Shown: piece by piece, positions 7,518-14,865 of the stretch
How positions within the stretch are numbered: position 1 is the stretch's first letter
How the letters are laid out: each line of letters opens with the position of its first letter
Assembly: GCF_013302895.1 (NCBI RefSeq)
Contig: NZ_VJOK01000001.1
Location: 3,092,012 to 3,156,011, forward strand
Origin: Streptomyces albus subsp. chlorinus
Lineage (GTDB): Bacteria; Actinomycetota; Actinomycetes; Streptomycetales; Streptomycetaceae
Reading direction: 5' to 3'
DNA: 64,000 nt
Position numbers and translations under genes: made by a program
The notes under the pieces: generated by a model
What the model saw: the letters and a program-made list of their open reading frames with translations, nothing else
What the model was told of the DNA's origin: nothing
Database searches by the model: none

Positions 7518-9509
7518 ATGCAGCAGCCTCCCTCCCCCCGACCGGCCTCGAACAACCACGACTCCACCGGAGCCGGGGACGCCCCCGGTGGCGGGGGGTC
7601 TTCCGCCGCCGGGGACTCTTCCGGGACCGGGAACGTCTCGCGGCGGTGCGTCGTCACGGCGGCTGCGGGTGCCGCGGCTGCCGTGGCGGCGTTCGGCGCC
7701 CCGGCGCTCTCCGCGTCAGCGGCCTCCGTGGCCCCCGGACACCGGGGCACCACCCCAGCCTCCCCCGCGTCCTCCCCGCTCTCCTCATCCCCCTCATCCC
7801 CCTCGTCGTCCGCCGTCCGGGCCCGCACGTCGGCCCTGCTGCGCCGGATGAGCCTGGAGGAGAAGATCGGACAGTTGTTCGTCGTCGAGCTCTACGGGCA
7901 GACGCCGGAGACCGAGCACGCCAAGAACAGTGAGCTGTACGGGGTCTCCACACCCTCCGAGGTGATCGAGAAGTACCGTCCGGGCGGCGTCATCTACTTC
8001 GACGCGCGTCGCGGACCCGACAACGTCCGCGAGCCGCGCCAGATCGCGCGCCTGTCCAACGGCCTCCAGCGCGCCGCCGCCCGTACCGGGGCCCGCATCC
8101 CGCTCCTCGTCTCCATCGACCAGGAGGGCGGCAGCGTCGTCTACCGCATGCTGGAGCCGGCCACGCAGCTCCCGGGAAACATGGCGCTGGCCGCCACCCG
8201 CTCCCCGCGCGACGTCCACGACAGCGCCGGCATCATCGCCACCGAACTCGCCTCCGTTGGCATCAACCAGAACTACGCCCCGGTGGCGGACGTCAACATC
8301 AATCCGCAGAACCCCGTCATCGGCGTTCGCTCTTTCGGGTCGGACACCCGGCTGTGCGCGGAGTACGTTTCCACCGCCGTACGCGGCTACCACCACGGCG
8401 GCGTCGCCAGCGCGGCCAAGCACTTCCCCGGTCACGGCGACACGGACGTGGACAGCCACACGGGGCTTCCGGAGATCAAGCACACCCGGGCCGAACTGGA
8501 CCGCATCGACCTGCCGCCGTTCCGCGCCGCTATCCGCCGCGGAGTGGACACGATCATGACAGCTCACATCCTGGTGCCCTCCCTCGACCCCTCGCGGGTT
8601 CCGGCGACCATGTCACGGCCGATCGTGACCGGCCTGCTGCGCGAGGAACTCGGCTTCGACGGCCTCGTGGCGACGGACGCACTGGACATGGGTGGTGCGA
8701 CAGCTCAGTTCCCGCCCGATGTCGCACCCGTGCGCGCCCTTCAAGCCGGCTGCGACCAACTGGTACTCGCCCCGAAGCTCGACACGGCTTTCGGGGCCGT
8801 GCTGCGGGCCGTACGGTCGGGAGCGGTCAGTGAGGAGCGGCTCGACGCGTCGGTGCGGCGGATCCTGGAGCACAAACTGCGACGGAGGCTCTTCTCCCAC
8901 CCGTACGTGAACGAGCGGCACGCCGCACGGACAGTCGGAAGCCGGCGGCACCGCGCACGGGCGCGGGAGATCACCGAGCGGTCGATCACCCTGGTCCGGA
9001 ACCAGGACGGCGCCCTGCCCCTCCCCGACGCCCCCGGCTCGGTCCTGGTGACAGGCTGGGGCACCGCTCCTCTCGCCGACCTCGCCCGCGCCATCGGCGA
9101 ACGGCGCGGACAGCGGACGACCACGCTGGAGACCGGCACCGTCCCGAACGCCGCGAAGATCGCCCAGGCCACGGACGCCGCCCGCGTACACGATGTCACC
9201 GTCGTTCTCGCGAACGCGGCAGCAGCGGGCAAGGAGGACGGCGCCGCGCAGGCCAAACTGATCGAGGCCCTGATCGGCACGGGAGGGCGCGTGATCGTGG
9301 CCGGTGTCCGCCTCCCCTACGACATCCGCCGCTTCCCCGACGTCCCCGCCTACCTGGCGACCTACTCCTACACCGCGCCCTCCATGAAGGCGCTCGCCCG
9401 CGTCCTTTACGGCGAGATCGGTCCCGAGGGCAAGCTCCCCGCCCCCATCCCCGACCTCACCTCCCCCGACCGCACCCTCTACCCCTTCGGCCACGGCCTC
9501 CACTACTGA
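7518..9509 (+). CDS. Exported GH3 beta-N-acetylhexosaminidase (NagZ-like)
   Basis: This 663-residue enzyme hydrolyses terminal beta-N-acetylglucosamine, probably from chitin oligomers or peptidoglycan fragments. A Tat-type signal follows a disordered N-terminus: SRRCVVTAAAGAAAAVAAFG at about residues 43-62. The GH3 barrel starts near MSLEEKIGQLFVVELYG and contains KHFPGHGDTDVDSH (around residues 305-318), the NagZ Lys-His and Asp-His catalytic loop. VATDALDMGG holds the likely nucleophile Asp. A C-terminal GH3_C-like alpha/beta sandwich follows and ends PFGHGLHY. The ATG at 7518 has TGAGGAG upstream. A Ser/Pro linker (about 85-100) joins signal and catalytic parts. The product is expected outside the membrane. 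Confidence 0.9.
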   Translation: MQQPPSPRPASNNHDSTGAGDAPGGGGSSAAGDSSGTGNVSRRCVVTAAAGAAAAVAAFGAPALSASAASVAPGHRGTTPASPASSPLSSSPSSPSSSAVRARTSALLRRMSLEEKIGQLFVVELYGQTPETEHAKNSELYGVSTPSEVIEKYRPGGVIYFDARRGPDNVREPRQIARLSNGLQRAAARTGARIPLLVSIDQEGGSVVYRMLEPATQLPGNMALAATRSPRDVHDSAGIIATELASVGINQNYAPVADVNINPQNPVIGVRSFGSDTRLCAEYVSTAVRGYHHGGVASAAKHFPGHGDTDVDSHTGLPEIKHTRAELDRIDLPPFRAAIRRGVDTIMTAHILVPSLDPSRVPATMSRPIVTGLLREELGFDGLVATDALDMGGATAQFPPDVAPVRALQAGCDQLVLAPKLDTAFGAVLRAVRSGAVSEERLDASVRRILEHKLRRRLFSHPYVNERHAARTVGSRRHRARAREITERSITLVRNQDGALPLPDAPGSVLVTGWGTAPLADLARAIGERRGQRTTTLETGTVPNAAKIAQATDAARVHDVTVVLANAAAAGKEDGAAQAKLIEALIGTGGRVIVAGVRLPYDIRRFPDVPAYLATYSYTAPSMKALARVLYGEIGPEGKLPAPIPDLTSPDRTLYPFGHGLHY

Positions 9510-9563
9510 CCCCGCACCCCGGCGAACGACGTTGCCGAAGCCGATCCCCCATCCGCTAGGCTA

Positions 9564-9590
9564 GGCCCGCGGATCACCACTCCGCGGGCC
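9564..9590. terminator. Hairpin overlapping the tRNA 5' end
   Basis: Ten-bp perfect inverted repeat, GGCCCGCGGA (9564-9573) and TCCGCGGGCC (9581-9590), 7-base loop. It sits 55 bases after the GH3 stop, and its right arm includes the first three tRNA bases. It may terminate the GH3 transcript. Confidence 0.5.
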
Positions 9591-9660
9591 TCCGTAGCTC
9601 AGGGGATAGAGCACCGCTCTCCTAAAGCGGGTGTCGCAGGTTCGAATCCTGCCGGGGGCA
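9588..9660 (+). tRNA. tRNA-Arg, anticodon CCT
   Basis: A 73-base cloverleaf. The acceptor stem is GCCTCCG (9588-9594) with CGGGGGC and discriminator A at 9660. The D-arm is GCTCAGGGGATAGAGC, the anticodon stem-loop CCGCT-CTCCTAA-AGCGG gives anticodon CCT (9620-9622), and the T-arm is GCAGGTTCGAATCCTGC. CCA is not encoded. The gene is intact because integration at its 3' half restores the sequence. It is the attachment target of the island that follows. Confidence 0.95.
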
Positions 9661-9668
9661 CAGCAAAA
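9618..9668 (+). repeat. attL: tRNA 3' half, att core copy 1
   Basis: 9618-9663 is identical over 46 bp to 32415-32460. 9621-9668 matches 27290-27337 at 47 of 48 positions. The core begins in the anticodon loop and runs past the tRNA end, the usual attachment site for tyrosine integrases of actinobacterial elements. Confidence 0.92.
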
Positions 9669-9774
9669 CAGCAGGTCAGAGGCCCTGTCGTCCGGGAGGG
9701 CGGCGGGGCCTCCGGCTTGCAGCACACATATGGCACACATGCGCCTGTGCCCATCCCTGTGGGAGCTGTGCCCG

Positions 9775-10107
9775 ATGCCCAAGAAGGACGAGCTGTCCCA
9801 GCGCCGGTACCGGAACCTGGTGGATCGCCTTGAGGGCCTGATGAGGGCAGCGCTGAAGCCCGAATACGAGGGCTACTACGGGCAGCTGATCCTCGGCAGC
9901 CGAGACCTCGCGGAACTGGGCGAGCTGGGCGACGTCCGCCGAGCGGCGCGCGAGGCGGGCCGACGCCTTGGTTGGAAGCCCGTCACCAGGCTCGTGGGCG
10001 GCCGACTCTTCGTACTCGACACACGCGAGGTTCCGGAGAAGATCGCACGGCTCGCCGAAGAACATGCGGCCGAAGCCATGGACGAAGCCTTCCGCCGGAA
10101 GCCCTGA
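9775..10107 (+). CDS. Hypothetical protein at the left end of the element, 110 aa
   Basis: This soluble, highly charged, mostly helical protein begins MPKKDELSQRRYRNLVDRLE. A central LGWKPVTRLVGGRLFVLDTR segment looks like a beta hairpin with a short winged region, and the C-terminus is an Ala/Glu-rich helix. It could be DNA-binding but no known family is recognised. The ATG at 9775 follows GTGGGAGCTG; in-frame ATGs at 9730 and 9739 would add only low-quality residues. It is the first gene inside the element, convergent with the integrase, 97 bases apart. Its terminal position suggests a role in element maintenance, which is inference. Confidence 0.6.
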   Translation: MPKKDELSQRRYRNLVDRLEGLMRAALKPEYEGYYGQLILGSRDLAELGELGDVRRAAREAGRRLGWKPVTRLVGGRLFVLDTREVPEKIARLAEEHAAEAMDEAFRRKP

Positions 10108-10204
10108 ACGCTCCATCCCCAGGCCGATCTGCCGCTGGGGCCACGCCTTCCCCCGGAAGTGACGACACGGCCCCAGCGACTGCCCAGCACGGGTAAAGCA
10201 CACA

Positions 10205-11443
10205 TCACGCTGCGGAGCCCTCCAGTTCAACCACCTCTTCCGCGGCCCTGCGTGCCTTCTTCTCCGCCTTCTTCAGCTTGTCCTTCGCCTTGGCCAGTTG
10301 CTTGGCGCGGCGCTTGTGCATCTTCTTCGAGACCTCGTCCAGACGGTCCGGGAAAAGATGGCCGTAGGTGTCCAGCGTCAGGGTCGCGGACTTGTGGCCG
10401 AGCATGGACTGGACGACGTTGACGTCCGCGCCGCTGGCAATGGCGAGCGAGGCTGCCGTGTGGCGCAGCTTGTGCGGGGTGAGCTTCAGATGGCCCAGTC
10501 CCGCCTTGGCCACGGCGGGCGCGAAGAGCCGCTGACGGAAGTTGCGGGCACGGAGCGGCCCGTCATGCGGGGCGGTGAACAGTAGCTCGCTTTCGTGCCG
10601 CCCCTCGACGTACGGCTGGAGTTCCTCGACGAGGAAGCGCGGGATCGGTACGGACCGGCGCTCGTGGTTCTTGGGGCTGTCGAGGTAGAGCTTGCCGTTG
10701 TCCTCGACGTACGCCTCGACGACGTGCGCACGGCACGCGTCGAGATCCACCCGCCCCACCTTCAATGCTGACGCCTCGCCCCAGCGCAGGCCCGTATAGG
10801 CGAGCAGCAGGATGAACACCCGGTACGCGCCAGCCGCGTCCGCCAGGGCTTCGACCTGCATGTCATCGAGGTAGACATGATCGGCCGGCACCGCCTTGGG
10901 CAGCTCCACGCCGACAGCCGGATTGAACGCCAGACGACGGGACTTGACCGCGAATCCGAGCACGCGGCTGAACACGACGTACGCCTTGCGCACCGAGCGT
11001 GCGCTGAGCTTCCTGCCGCCCGTGACCTCACCGGACAGCATCGCCGCGAGCCACTCGGAGACGTCCTCGAAACGGATACGGTCCAGACGTGTGTCCCCCC
11101 ACCGGGGAATCACGTGAACGTCGAGAACTCCTCGGTAGCGATTGCGTGTTGAGCGCTTCAGATGGACCTGTGCTGCCAGCCAGGACTCCGCCAGCTCGGC
11201 GAACTTGACCCGTGCCGCCGCCGGATCGCGGTACGTGCCGTCGGAGAGGCGGGACTCGACCTTCGTCCGCTCGTTCTCCGCGTCGACCTTGCGGGCCACG
11301 GTCTTCATCTTCGGCTTGCCGTCAAGGTCGTACCAGCGCACGCGATAACGGCCCGGCGGAGTACGGCCCGCCTGCTTGGCCAGCGCCAGGGCGCGCGCGT
11401 ACGACGTGTGATCGATACGGTCCTCGATCCAGACGCGCGCCAT
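10205..11443 (-). CDS. int: Tyrosine recombinase, site-specific integrase
   Basis: This 412-residue integrase catalyses recombination between attP and the tRNA-Arg attB. The N-terminal part (1-75) is an arm-binding region with RYRVRWYDLDGKPK. The core-binding SAM-like domain covers about 78-170. The catalytic domain has Arg220 (YTGLRWGEA), His324 and Arg327 (HKLRHTAASLA), His350 (MLGHKSATLT) and the nucleophile Tyr360 (DTYGHLF). A Lys/Ala-rich coiled tail follows (about 375-405). The ATG at 11443 (MARVWIED) overlaps the stop of the upstream XRE gene as TGATG, so translation is probably coupled. The position near attL and the tRNA target are typical. Confidence 0.95.
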   Translation of the reverse strand: MARVWIEDRIDHTSYARALALAKQAGRTPPGRYRVRWYDLDGKPKMKTVARKVDAENERTKVESRLSDGTYRDPAAARVKFAELAESWLAAQVHLKRSTRNRYRGVLDVHVIPRWGDTRLDRIRFEDVSEWLAAMLSGEVTGGRKLSARSVRKAYVVFSRVLGFAVKSRRLAFNPAVGVELPKAVPADHVYLDDMQVEALADAAGAYRVFILLLAYTGLRWGEASALKVGRVDLDACRAHVVEAYVEDNGKLYLDSPKNHERRSVPIPRFLVEELQPYVEGRHESELLFTAPHDGPLRARNFRQRLFAPAVAKAGLGHLKLTPHKLRHTAASLAIASGADVNVVQSMLGHKSATLTLDTYGHLFPDRLDEVSKKMHKRRAKQLAKAKDKLKKAEKKARRAAEEVVELEGSAA

Positions 11444-11697
11444 CAGCTCTCCCTCCGCTGGAGCAGGGCCACCGGCGGGACTTCGAGGGCCCCGGCTATG
11501 GCAACGAGATCGTCGACATCGCAGCGCCGTCGCAGACATTCGATACGGCTGAGGGCCGTGTGCGCGAGTGGATGACCGAGCCGGTTCAAACGCGCAGCCA
11601 GTTCACGCTGGCTGAGGCCACGCTCATTGCGGACATGCTCGATCAGTCGGGCGGTCCGGAATCCAGCAGGCCCGATTGCAAGGGGTCGTTTCGCCAT
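11443..11697 (-). CDS. XRE-type regulator coupled to the integrase
   Basis: This 84-residue helix-turn-helix protein has RTARLIEHVRNERGLSQREL followed by AARLNRLGHPLAHTALSRIE, a Cro/C1-type fold filling about residues 13-75. Its stop overlaps the integrase ATG by one base. The start is uncertain: ATG at 11697 (MAKRPLA) or ATG at 11718 (MSSYNID); neither has a good ribosome site. A dyad at 11717-11741 covers the upstream start, which suggests autoregulation and that the 11697 start is used. By analogy with other integrative elements it should control integrase and excisionase expression. Confidence 0.8.
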   Translation of the reverse strand: MAKRPLAIGPAGFRTARLIEHVRNERGLSQRELAARLNRLGHPLAHTALSRIECLRRRCDVDDLVAIAGALEVPPVALLQRRES

Positions 11698-11716
11698 GTC
11701 GATGTTGTAGCTCGAC

Positions 11717-11741
11717 ATTCGCGTTTTTGGAAACCGCGAAT
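11717..11741. promoter_or_regulatory. Probable XRE operator
   Basis: ATTCGCG (11717-11723) and CGCGAAT (11735-11741) form a perfect 7-bp dyad around an 11-base centre that extends the symmetry imperfectly. It lies at the 5' end of the XRE gene. Confidence 0.5.
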
Positions 11742-12076
11742 CGTGGTGTATAAGCCCTCGCGCGCACTTCGAGGGGGCCGCAGGGGCAGTGATGCTGCGT
11801 ATTACGAGTTCGGGCTGCCTGCGGCGGCCCTGGCACGTTGCGCCGAAGGTTCCCTGCTCAAGCGTCCGATGTGAGCCACCTCCGTCGACGCGGGGCGGAA
11901 CATAGCAGCACATCGCCGGTTACCCAAACCGGCGTTTCTCCATAGGCTTTTTACTGCTTCGTAGAGCTGCCGTTTGGTGCGGCCGTGATTCGTCCGCACA
12001 ATGGCGCTCGCTTTCACGACGAACGTGTGGCTGTGTTGTCCACACCGCCGTACGGCTCCGACCAGAAGGGAAATGC
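11742..12076. other. Divergent control region between xre-int and xis
   Basis: No gene is seen. The region must hold opposing promoters for xre-int and for xis. It is less GC-rich than the flanks near 11930-11960, where a CTTTTTACTG stretch lies. Confidence 0.5.
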
Positions 12077-12295
12077 ATGCCTCCCACCTCGCCCCGCAAT
12101 TCCGCCCCCACCAGCCCTCGGGCGCTGGCCAGCCCGAAGGAGGTCGCCGACTATCTCGGCGTGCCGGTTCCGACCCTCTACCAGTGGAAGTACCGGGGCA
12201 TCGGCCCGCAGGTCCACAAGGTTGGCAAGCACCTGCGCTACCGCTGGGTCGAGGTCGATGCCTGGCTGGACCGCGACATGGATCTGGCTTCCTGA
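12077..12295 (+). CDS. xis: Excisionase-like MerR/HTH_17 protein (Xis)
   Basis: This 72-residue winged-helix DNA-binding protein contains ALASPKEVADYLGVPVPTLY and WKYRGIGPQVHKVGKHLRYR, the signature of MerR-related excisionases found beside actinobacterial integrases. It ends with the VDAWLDRDMD helix. The first 17 residues are Pro/Ser-rich. The ATG at 12077 lies after AGAAGGGAA. Xis proteins bend attP/attR DNA and direct the integrase to excision. The gene is divergent from xre-int and is followed by a 9-bp hairpin at 12319-12350. Confidence 0.88.
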   Translation: MPPTSPRNSAPTSPRALASPKEVADYLGVPVPTLYQWKYRGIGPQVHKVGKHLRYRWVEVDAWLDRDMDLAS

Positions 12296-12318
12296 ATCGC
12301 CCCGGGGGGAGCAAAAGA

Positions 12319-12350
12319 GCGGCCTCCAGCGCGCCAACGCCGGAGGCCGC
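12319..12350 (+). terminator. Terminator-like hairpin after xis
   Basis: Nine-bp perfect inverted repeat, GCGGCCTCC (12319-12327) and GGAGGCCGC (12342-12350), 14-base loop, 23 bases past the xis stop. Confidence 0.55.
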
Positions 12351-12442
12351 AGGCTCCCCGAGCCGTCACCCATCGCTAAACGTTTGACCTGGTGGGGCTG
12401 GCACTTCGCACGTGCCGGCCCCACCGCATGAGGAGCATCTGT

Positions 12443-13948
12443 ATGAACGACCCTATGCCCCCGCGCCGCCCGCAGGTGGAGTGGCCGCCGGTGGCCGTCC
12501 CCGGTCAGGGCCTCCGGTCAGACCGCACGGTCCCGAGCGGGGACGGTGGGACCGCCGTGGCCGGGGCCGGAGACGGTCCCCGTCGTGAAGCTGGTCCCCA
12601 AGCGTCGGAGGCCGGGGACCGAGCTGCCGCCTCCGGGGAAGAAGTGCAGGCCAGCGGCTTGGGGGCGGGGGACGAGACCGGGACCGGTCCCCACGTGGCC
12701 CGGGGGCCTGAAGGGGCGGACGGTCCCGCAAACCCCGGCGGATCTGCGTCCCGTGGGGACCAAGCGGTCAGCGAGGGAGCCGAGTTGCTGACCGAGTTGC
12801 GAGCTGCGGTCGGTCGGTATGTGGTCCTGCCCAGCCCGGAGGCGCTGACCGCGGTCACCTTGTGGGTGGCGGCCACCCACCTCCAGCCGGTGCTCCAGCA
12901 CGCGCCACGGCTAGCGGTCGTCGGACCGACCAAGGGGTGCGGGAAGTCCCGCCTGCTGGATGTGATCACCGAGACCGTGCACCGACCGATGATCACGGTC
13001 AACACGTCCCCGGCGGTGGTCTACCGGGTCATCGGGAAGAACCCGCCCACCCTGCTGGTGGACGAGGCCGACACCATCTTCGGCCCCAAGGCGGGCGACA
13101 AGGAGGACCTGCGCGGCCTGCTGAACGCGGGCCACCAGCGCAATCGGCCCGCCTGGCGGATCAGCGGTCCCGAACACAAGCCGACCCAGTTCCCCACCTT
13201 CGCCATGGCCGCCCTCGCCGGAATCGGCAACCTGCCGGACACGATCATGGACCGGGCCATCGTCATCCGCATGCAGAAGCGCAAGGCCGGAGAGAAGATC
13301 GCGCAGTTCCGCTCCCGTACCAGCGTCCCCGCCCTGCACCGTCTGCGTGACCGGCTCGATGCCTGGCTGACCCCGCTGGCGGAGTCCGCCGCCGACCTCG
13401 TGCCCGAGATGCCGGTCCAGGACCGGGCCGCGGATACCTGGGAACCCCTCGTCCTCGCCGCCGACCTGGCCGGTGGTGACTGGCCCGGCCTCGCCCGTGC
13501 CGCCTGTTCGACCATGACTCGGTACGAAGCCGACCAGGACGAGGAGACCGCCCTCAAGACACGGCTCCTGCGCGACATCCGCCACATCTTCGCCAAGAGG
13601 GACGACCCGGAGGCCCTCCGCACACACGACCTGATCGAGGCGCTGCGCAGCGACCCCGAAGCCCCCTGGGCGGAACACGGAGCCAACGGCCTGAACGCCT
13701 ACCATTTGGCCAACCTGCTGCGGGACTTCGATATCAAGCCCGCCAACGTCCGCTTCTCAGACGGACGCCAGGCCAAGGGCTTCACACGAAACAAGTTCCG
13801 CGACGCGTGGGAGCGCTACTGCCCCGAACCCTCTGCAGCGGCAAACGAACCCGGGTCGCCCCGTCAGCGTGGGCCACTCGCGCCCCCGTCCGGGCCGGTA
13901 CCTCCTGCCCCACCAGGACTTCCGAGCGGCCCCAAGCGGGCCCGCTGA
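12443..13948 (+). CDS. DUF3631-domain ATPase of the element
   Basis: This 501-residue protein has a low-complexity Gly/Pro/Ala N-terminus (1-110) followed by a P-loop ATPase. Walker A is VVGPTKGCGKSRLLD (around 160-174) and Walker B is PTLLVDEADTIFG (around 204-216). The segment ALAGIGNLPDTIMDRAIVIR with MQKRKAGE after it is characteristic of DUF3631 proteins, which are AAA-like and common on actinobacterial integrative elements and phages. A C-terminal winged-helix-like region (about 395-465) ends before a Pro-rich tail. The family is usually linked with element or plasmid replication; that role is inferred. The ATG at 12443 has GAGGAGC upstream. It lies between xis and the mobilisation genes. 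Confidence 0.85.
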   Translation: MNDPMPPRRPQVEWPPVAVPGQGLRSDRTVPSGDGGTAVAGAGDGPRREAGPQASEAGDRAAASGEEVQASGLGAGDETGTGPHVARGPEGADGPANPGGSASRGDQAVSEGAELLTELRAAVGRYVVLPSPEALTAVTLWVAATHLQPVLQHAPRLAVVGPTKGCGKSRLLDVITETVHRPMITVNTSPAVVYRVIGKNPPTLLVDEADTIFGPKAGDKEDLRGLLNAGHQRNRPAWRISGPEHKPTQFPTFAMAALAGIGNLPDTIMDRAIVIRMQKRKAGEKIAQFRSRTSVPALHRLRDRLDAWLTPLAESAADLVPEMPVQDRAADTWEPLVLAADLAGGDWPGLARAACSTMTRYEADQDEETALKTRLLRDIRHIFAKRDDPEALRTHDLIEALRSDPEAPWAEHGANGLNAYHLANLLRDFDIKPANVRFSDGRQAKGFTRNKFRDAWERYCPEPSAAANEPGSPRQRGPLAPPSGPVPPAPPGLPSGPKRAR

Positions 13949-13977
13949 CCGCGTCCGGATCCGTCTCGAACCGTCCC

Positions 13978-14060
13978 GTCCGTCCCCGTGCAGGTCAGCA
14001 CGGGGACGGACGTCCTCACCGGGACGGATCTATCCGTACCTGTGCCCGCATCCGTACCTG
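13978..14060 (+). other. Candidate oriT: hairpin plus direct repeats upstream of mobC
   Basis: A perfect 14-bp inverted repeat (13978-13991 with 13998-14011, 6-base loop) is followed by an 11-bp direct repeat, ATCCGTACCTG, at 14032-14042 and 14050-14060. A hairpin and short repeats just before mobC-relaxase genes is the usual layout of an origin of transfer. It could also be the terminator of the DUF3631 gene, whose stop is 30 bases upstream. Confidence 0.45.
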
Positions 14061-14127
14061 CCCTGACCAGCCACGGGACGGACGGGACGCACGTGACAGC
14101 ACCCCGCCTCATTCCACGGAGCACCCC

Positions 14128-14865
14128 ATGCACGACGACAACACCCCCGGCAGCCGCAAGCGCCGCTGGGGACTGTTCCACCGCTCCCCTCGATCGGCAG
14201 ACCGCTCCCACCGATCAGCAGCAAGCTGGAGCGAACGAGCCTCTAACGAGGCTTCGTCCGCGCTTGCCCCCGCCCCTGGGGAAGCGGGGGGCACAGCCGG
14301 GCGCCAGGGGGCGCCCGAGCTGGGGGTGGGAGTGGCCGAGCCCAGTGCCGCGTCCATAGCCGACGCTCCTGACTCCGACGTCCCGCACTCCGAGCTGGCT
14401 CTCGATGCCGGACCGGCCGCTGAGTCGCCCTCCTGGCGTGAGCTCGACGCTCCGGTGCTGCCCGCGATGATGAACCGCAAGCGCACTGTCGAGAAGCGCG
14501 ACCAGGTCAAGAACATCCGCTTCACCCCGACCGCAGTACGCCTCATCAACGCAGCGGCCGAGCAGCGCGGCCAACGCTTCGCCAGCTTCGTCGGCGACGC
14601 CGCACTCGCCGCAGCTCTCGGCAAGCCGGGACTCGCCGGTAGTCCGGAGGACGACCACGTTCGCCCGCTGGTGGAGGCCGTCGAGGCGCACATCAAGGCG
14701 TTGAACCGGATCGGCACCAACCTCAACCAGATCACCGCAGCCATCCACCGGGACACGATCCCTGAACGCACCCATGCCGTCCTGGATACCGTCGATCAAG
14801 CAGTCCAGCACAGCTACCGGCTGATGGACGAGATCATGGTGGAGGGCCTCCGTCATGGTGCCTGA
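14128..14865 (+). CDS. mobC: MobC-like mobilisation accessory protein
   Basis: This 245-residue protein has a long low-complexity N-terminus (1-110) and then a ribbon-helix-helix segment: VKNIRFTPTAVRLINAAAEQ with GQRFASFVGDAALAAAL, residues about 128-175. The C-terminus contains ALNRIGTNLNQITAAIHRD, a classic MobC signature. MobC helps the relaxase bind and open oriT. The ATG at 14128 has CACGGAGC upstream. The stop at 14863-14865 overlaps the relaxase start, indicating an operon. The N-terminal part includes a Gly/Pro stretch (14265-14340) built on inverted GC-rich repeats, possibly a small palindromic element inserted in frame. Confidence 0.82.
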   Translation: MHDDNTPGSRKRRWGLFHRSPRSADRSHRSAASWSERASNEASSALAPAPGEAGGTAGRQGAPELGVGVAEPSAASIADAPDSDVPHSELALDAGPAAESPSWRELDAPVLPAMMNRKRTVEKRDQVKNIRFTPTAVRLINAAAEQRGQRFASFVGDAALAAALGKPGLAGSPEDDHVRPLVEAVEAHIKALNRIGTNLNQITAAIHRDTIPERTHAVLDTVDQAVQHSYRLMDEIMVEGLRHGA

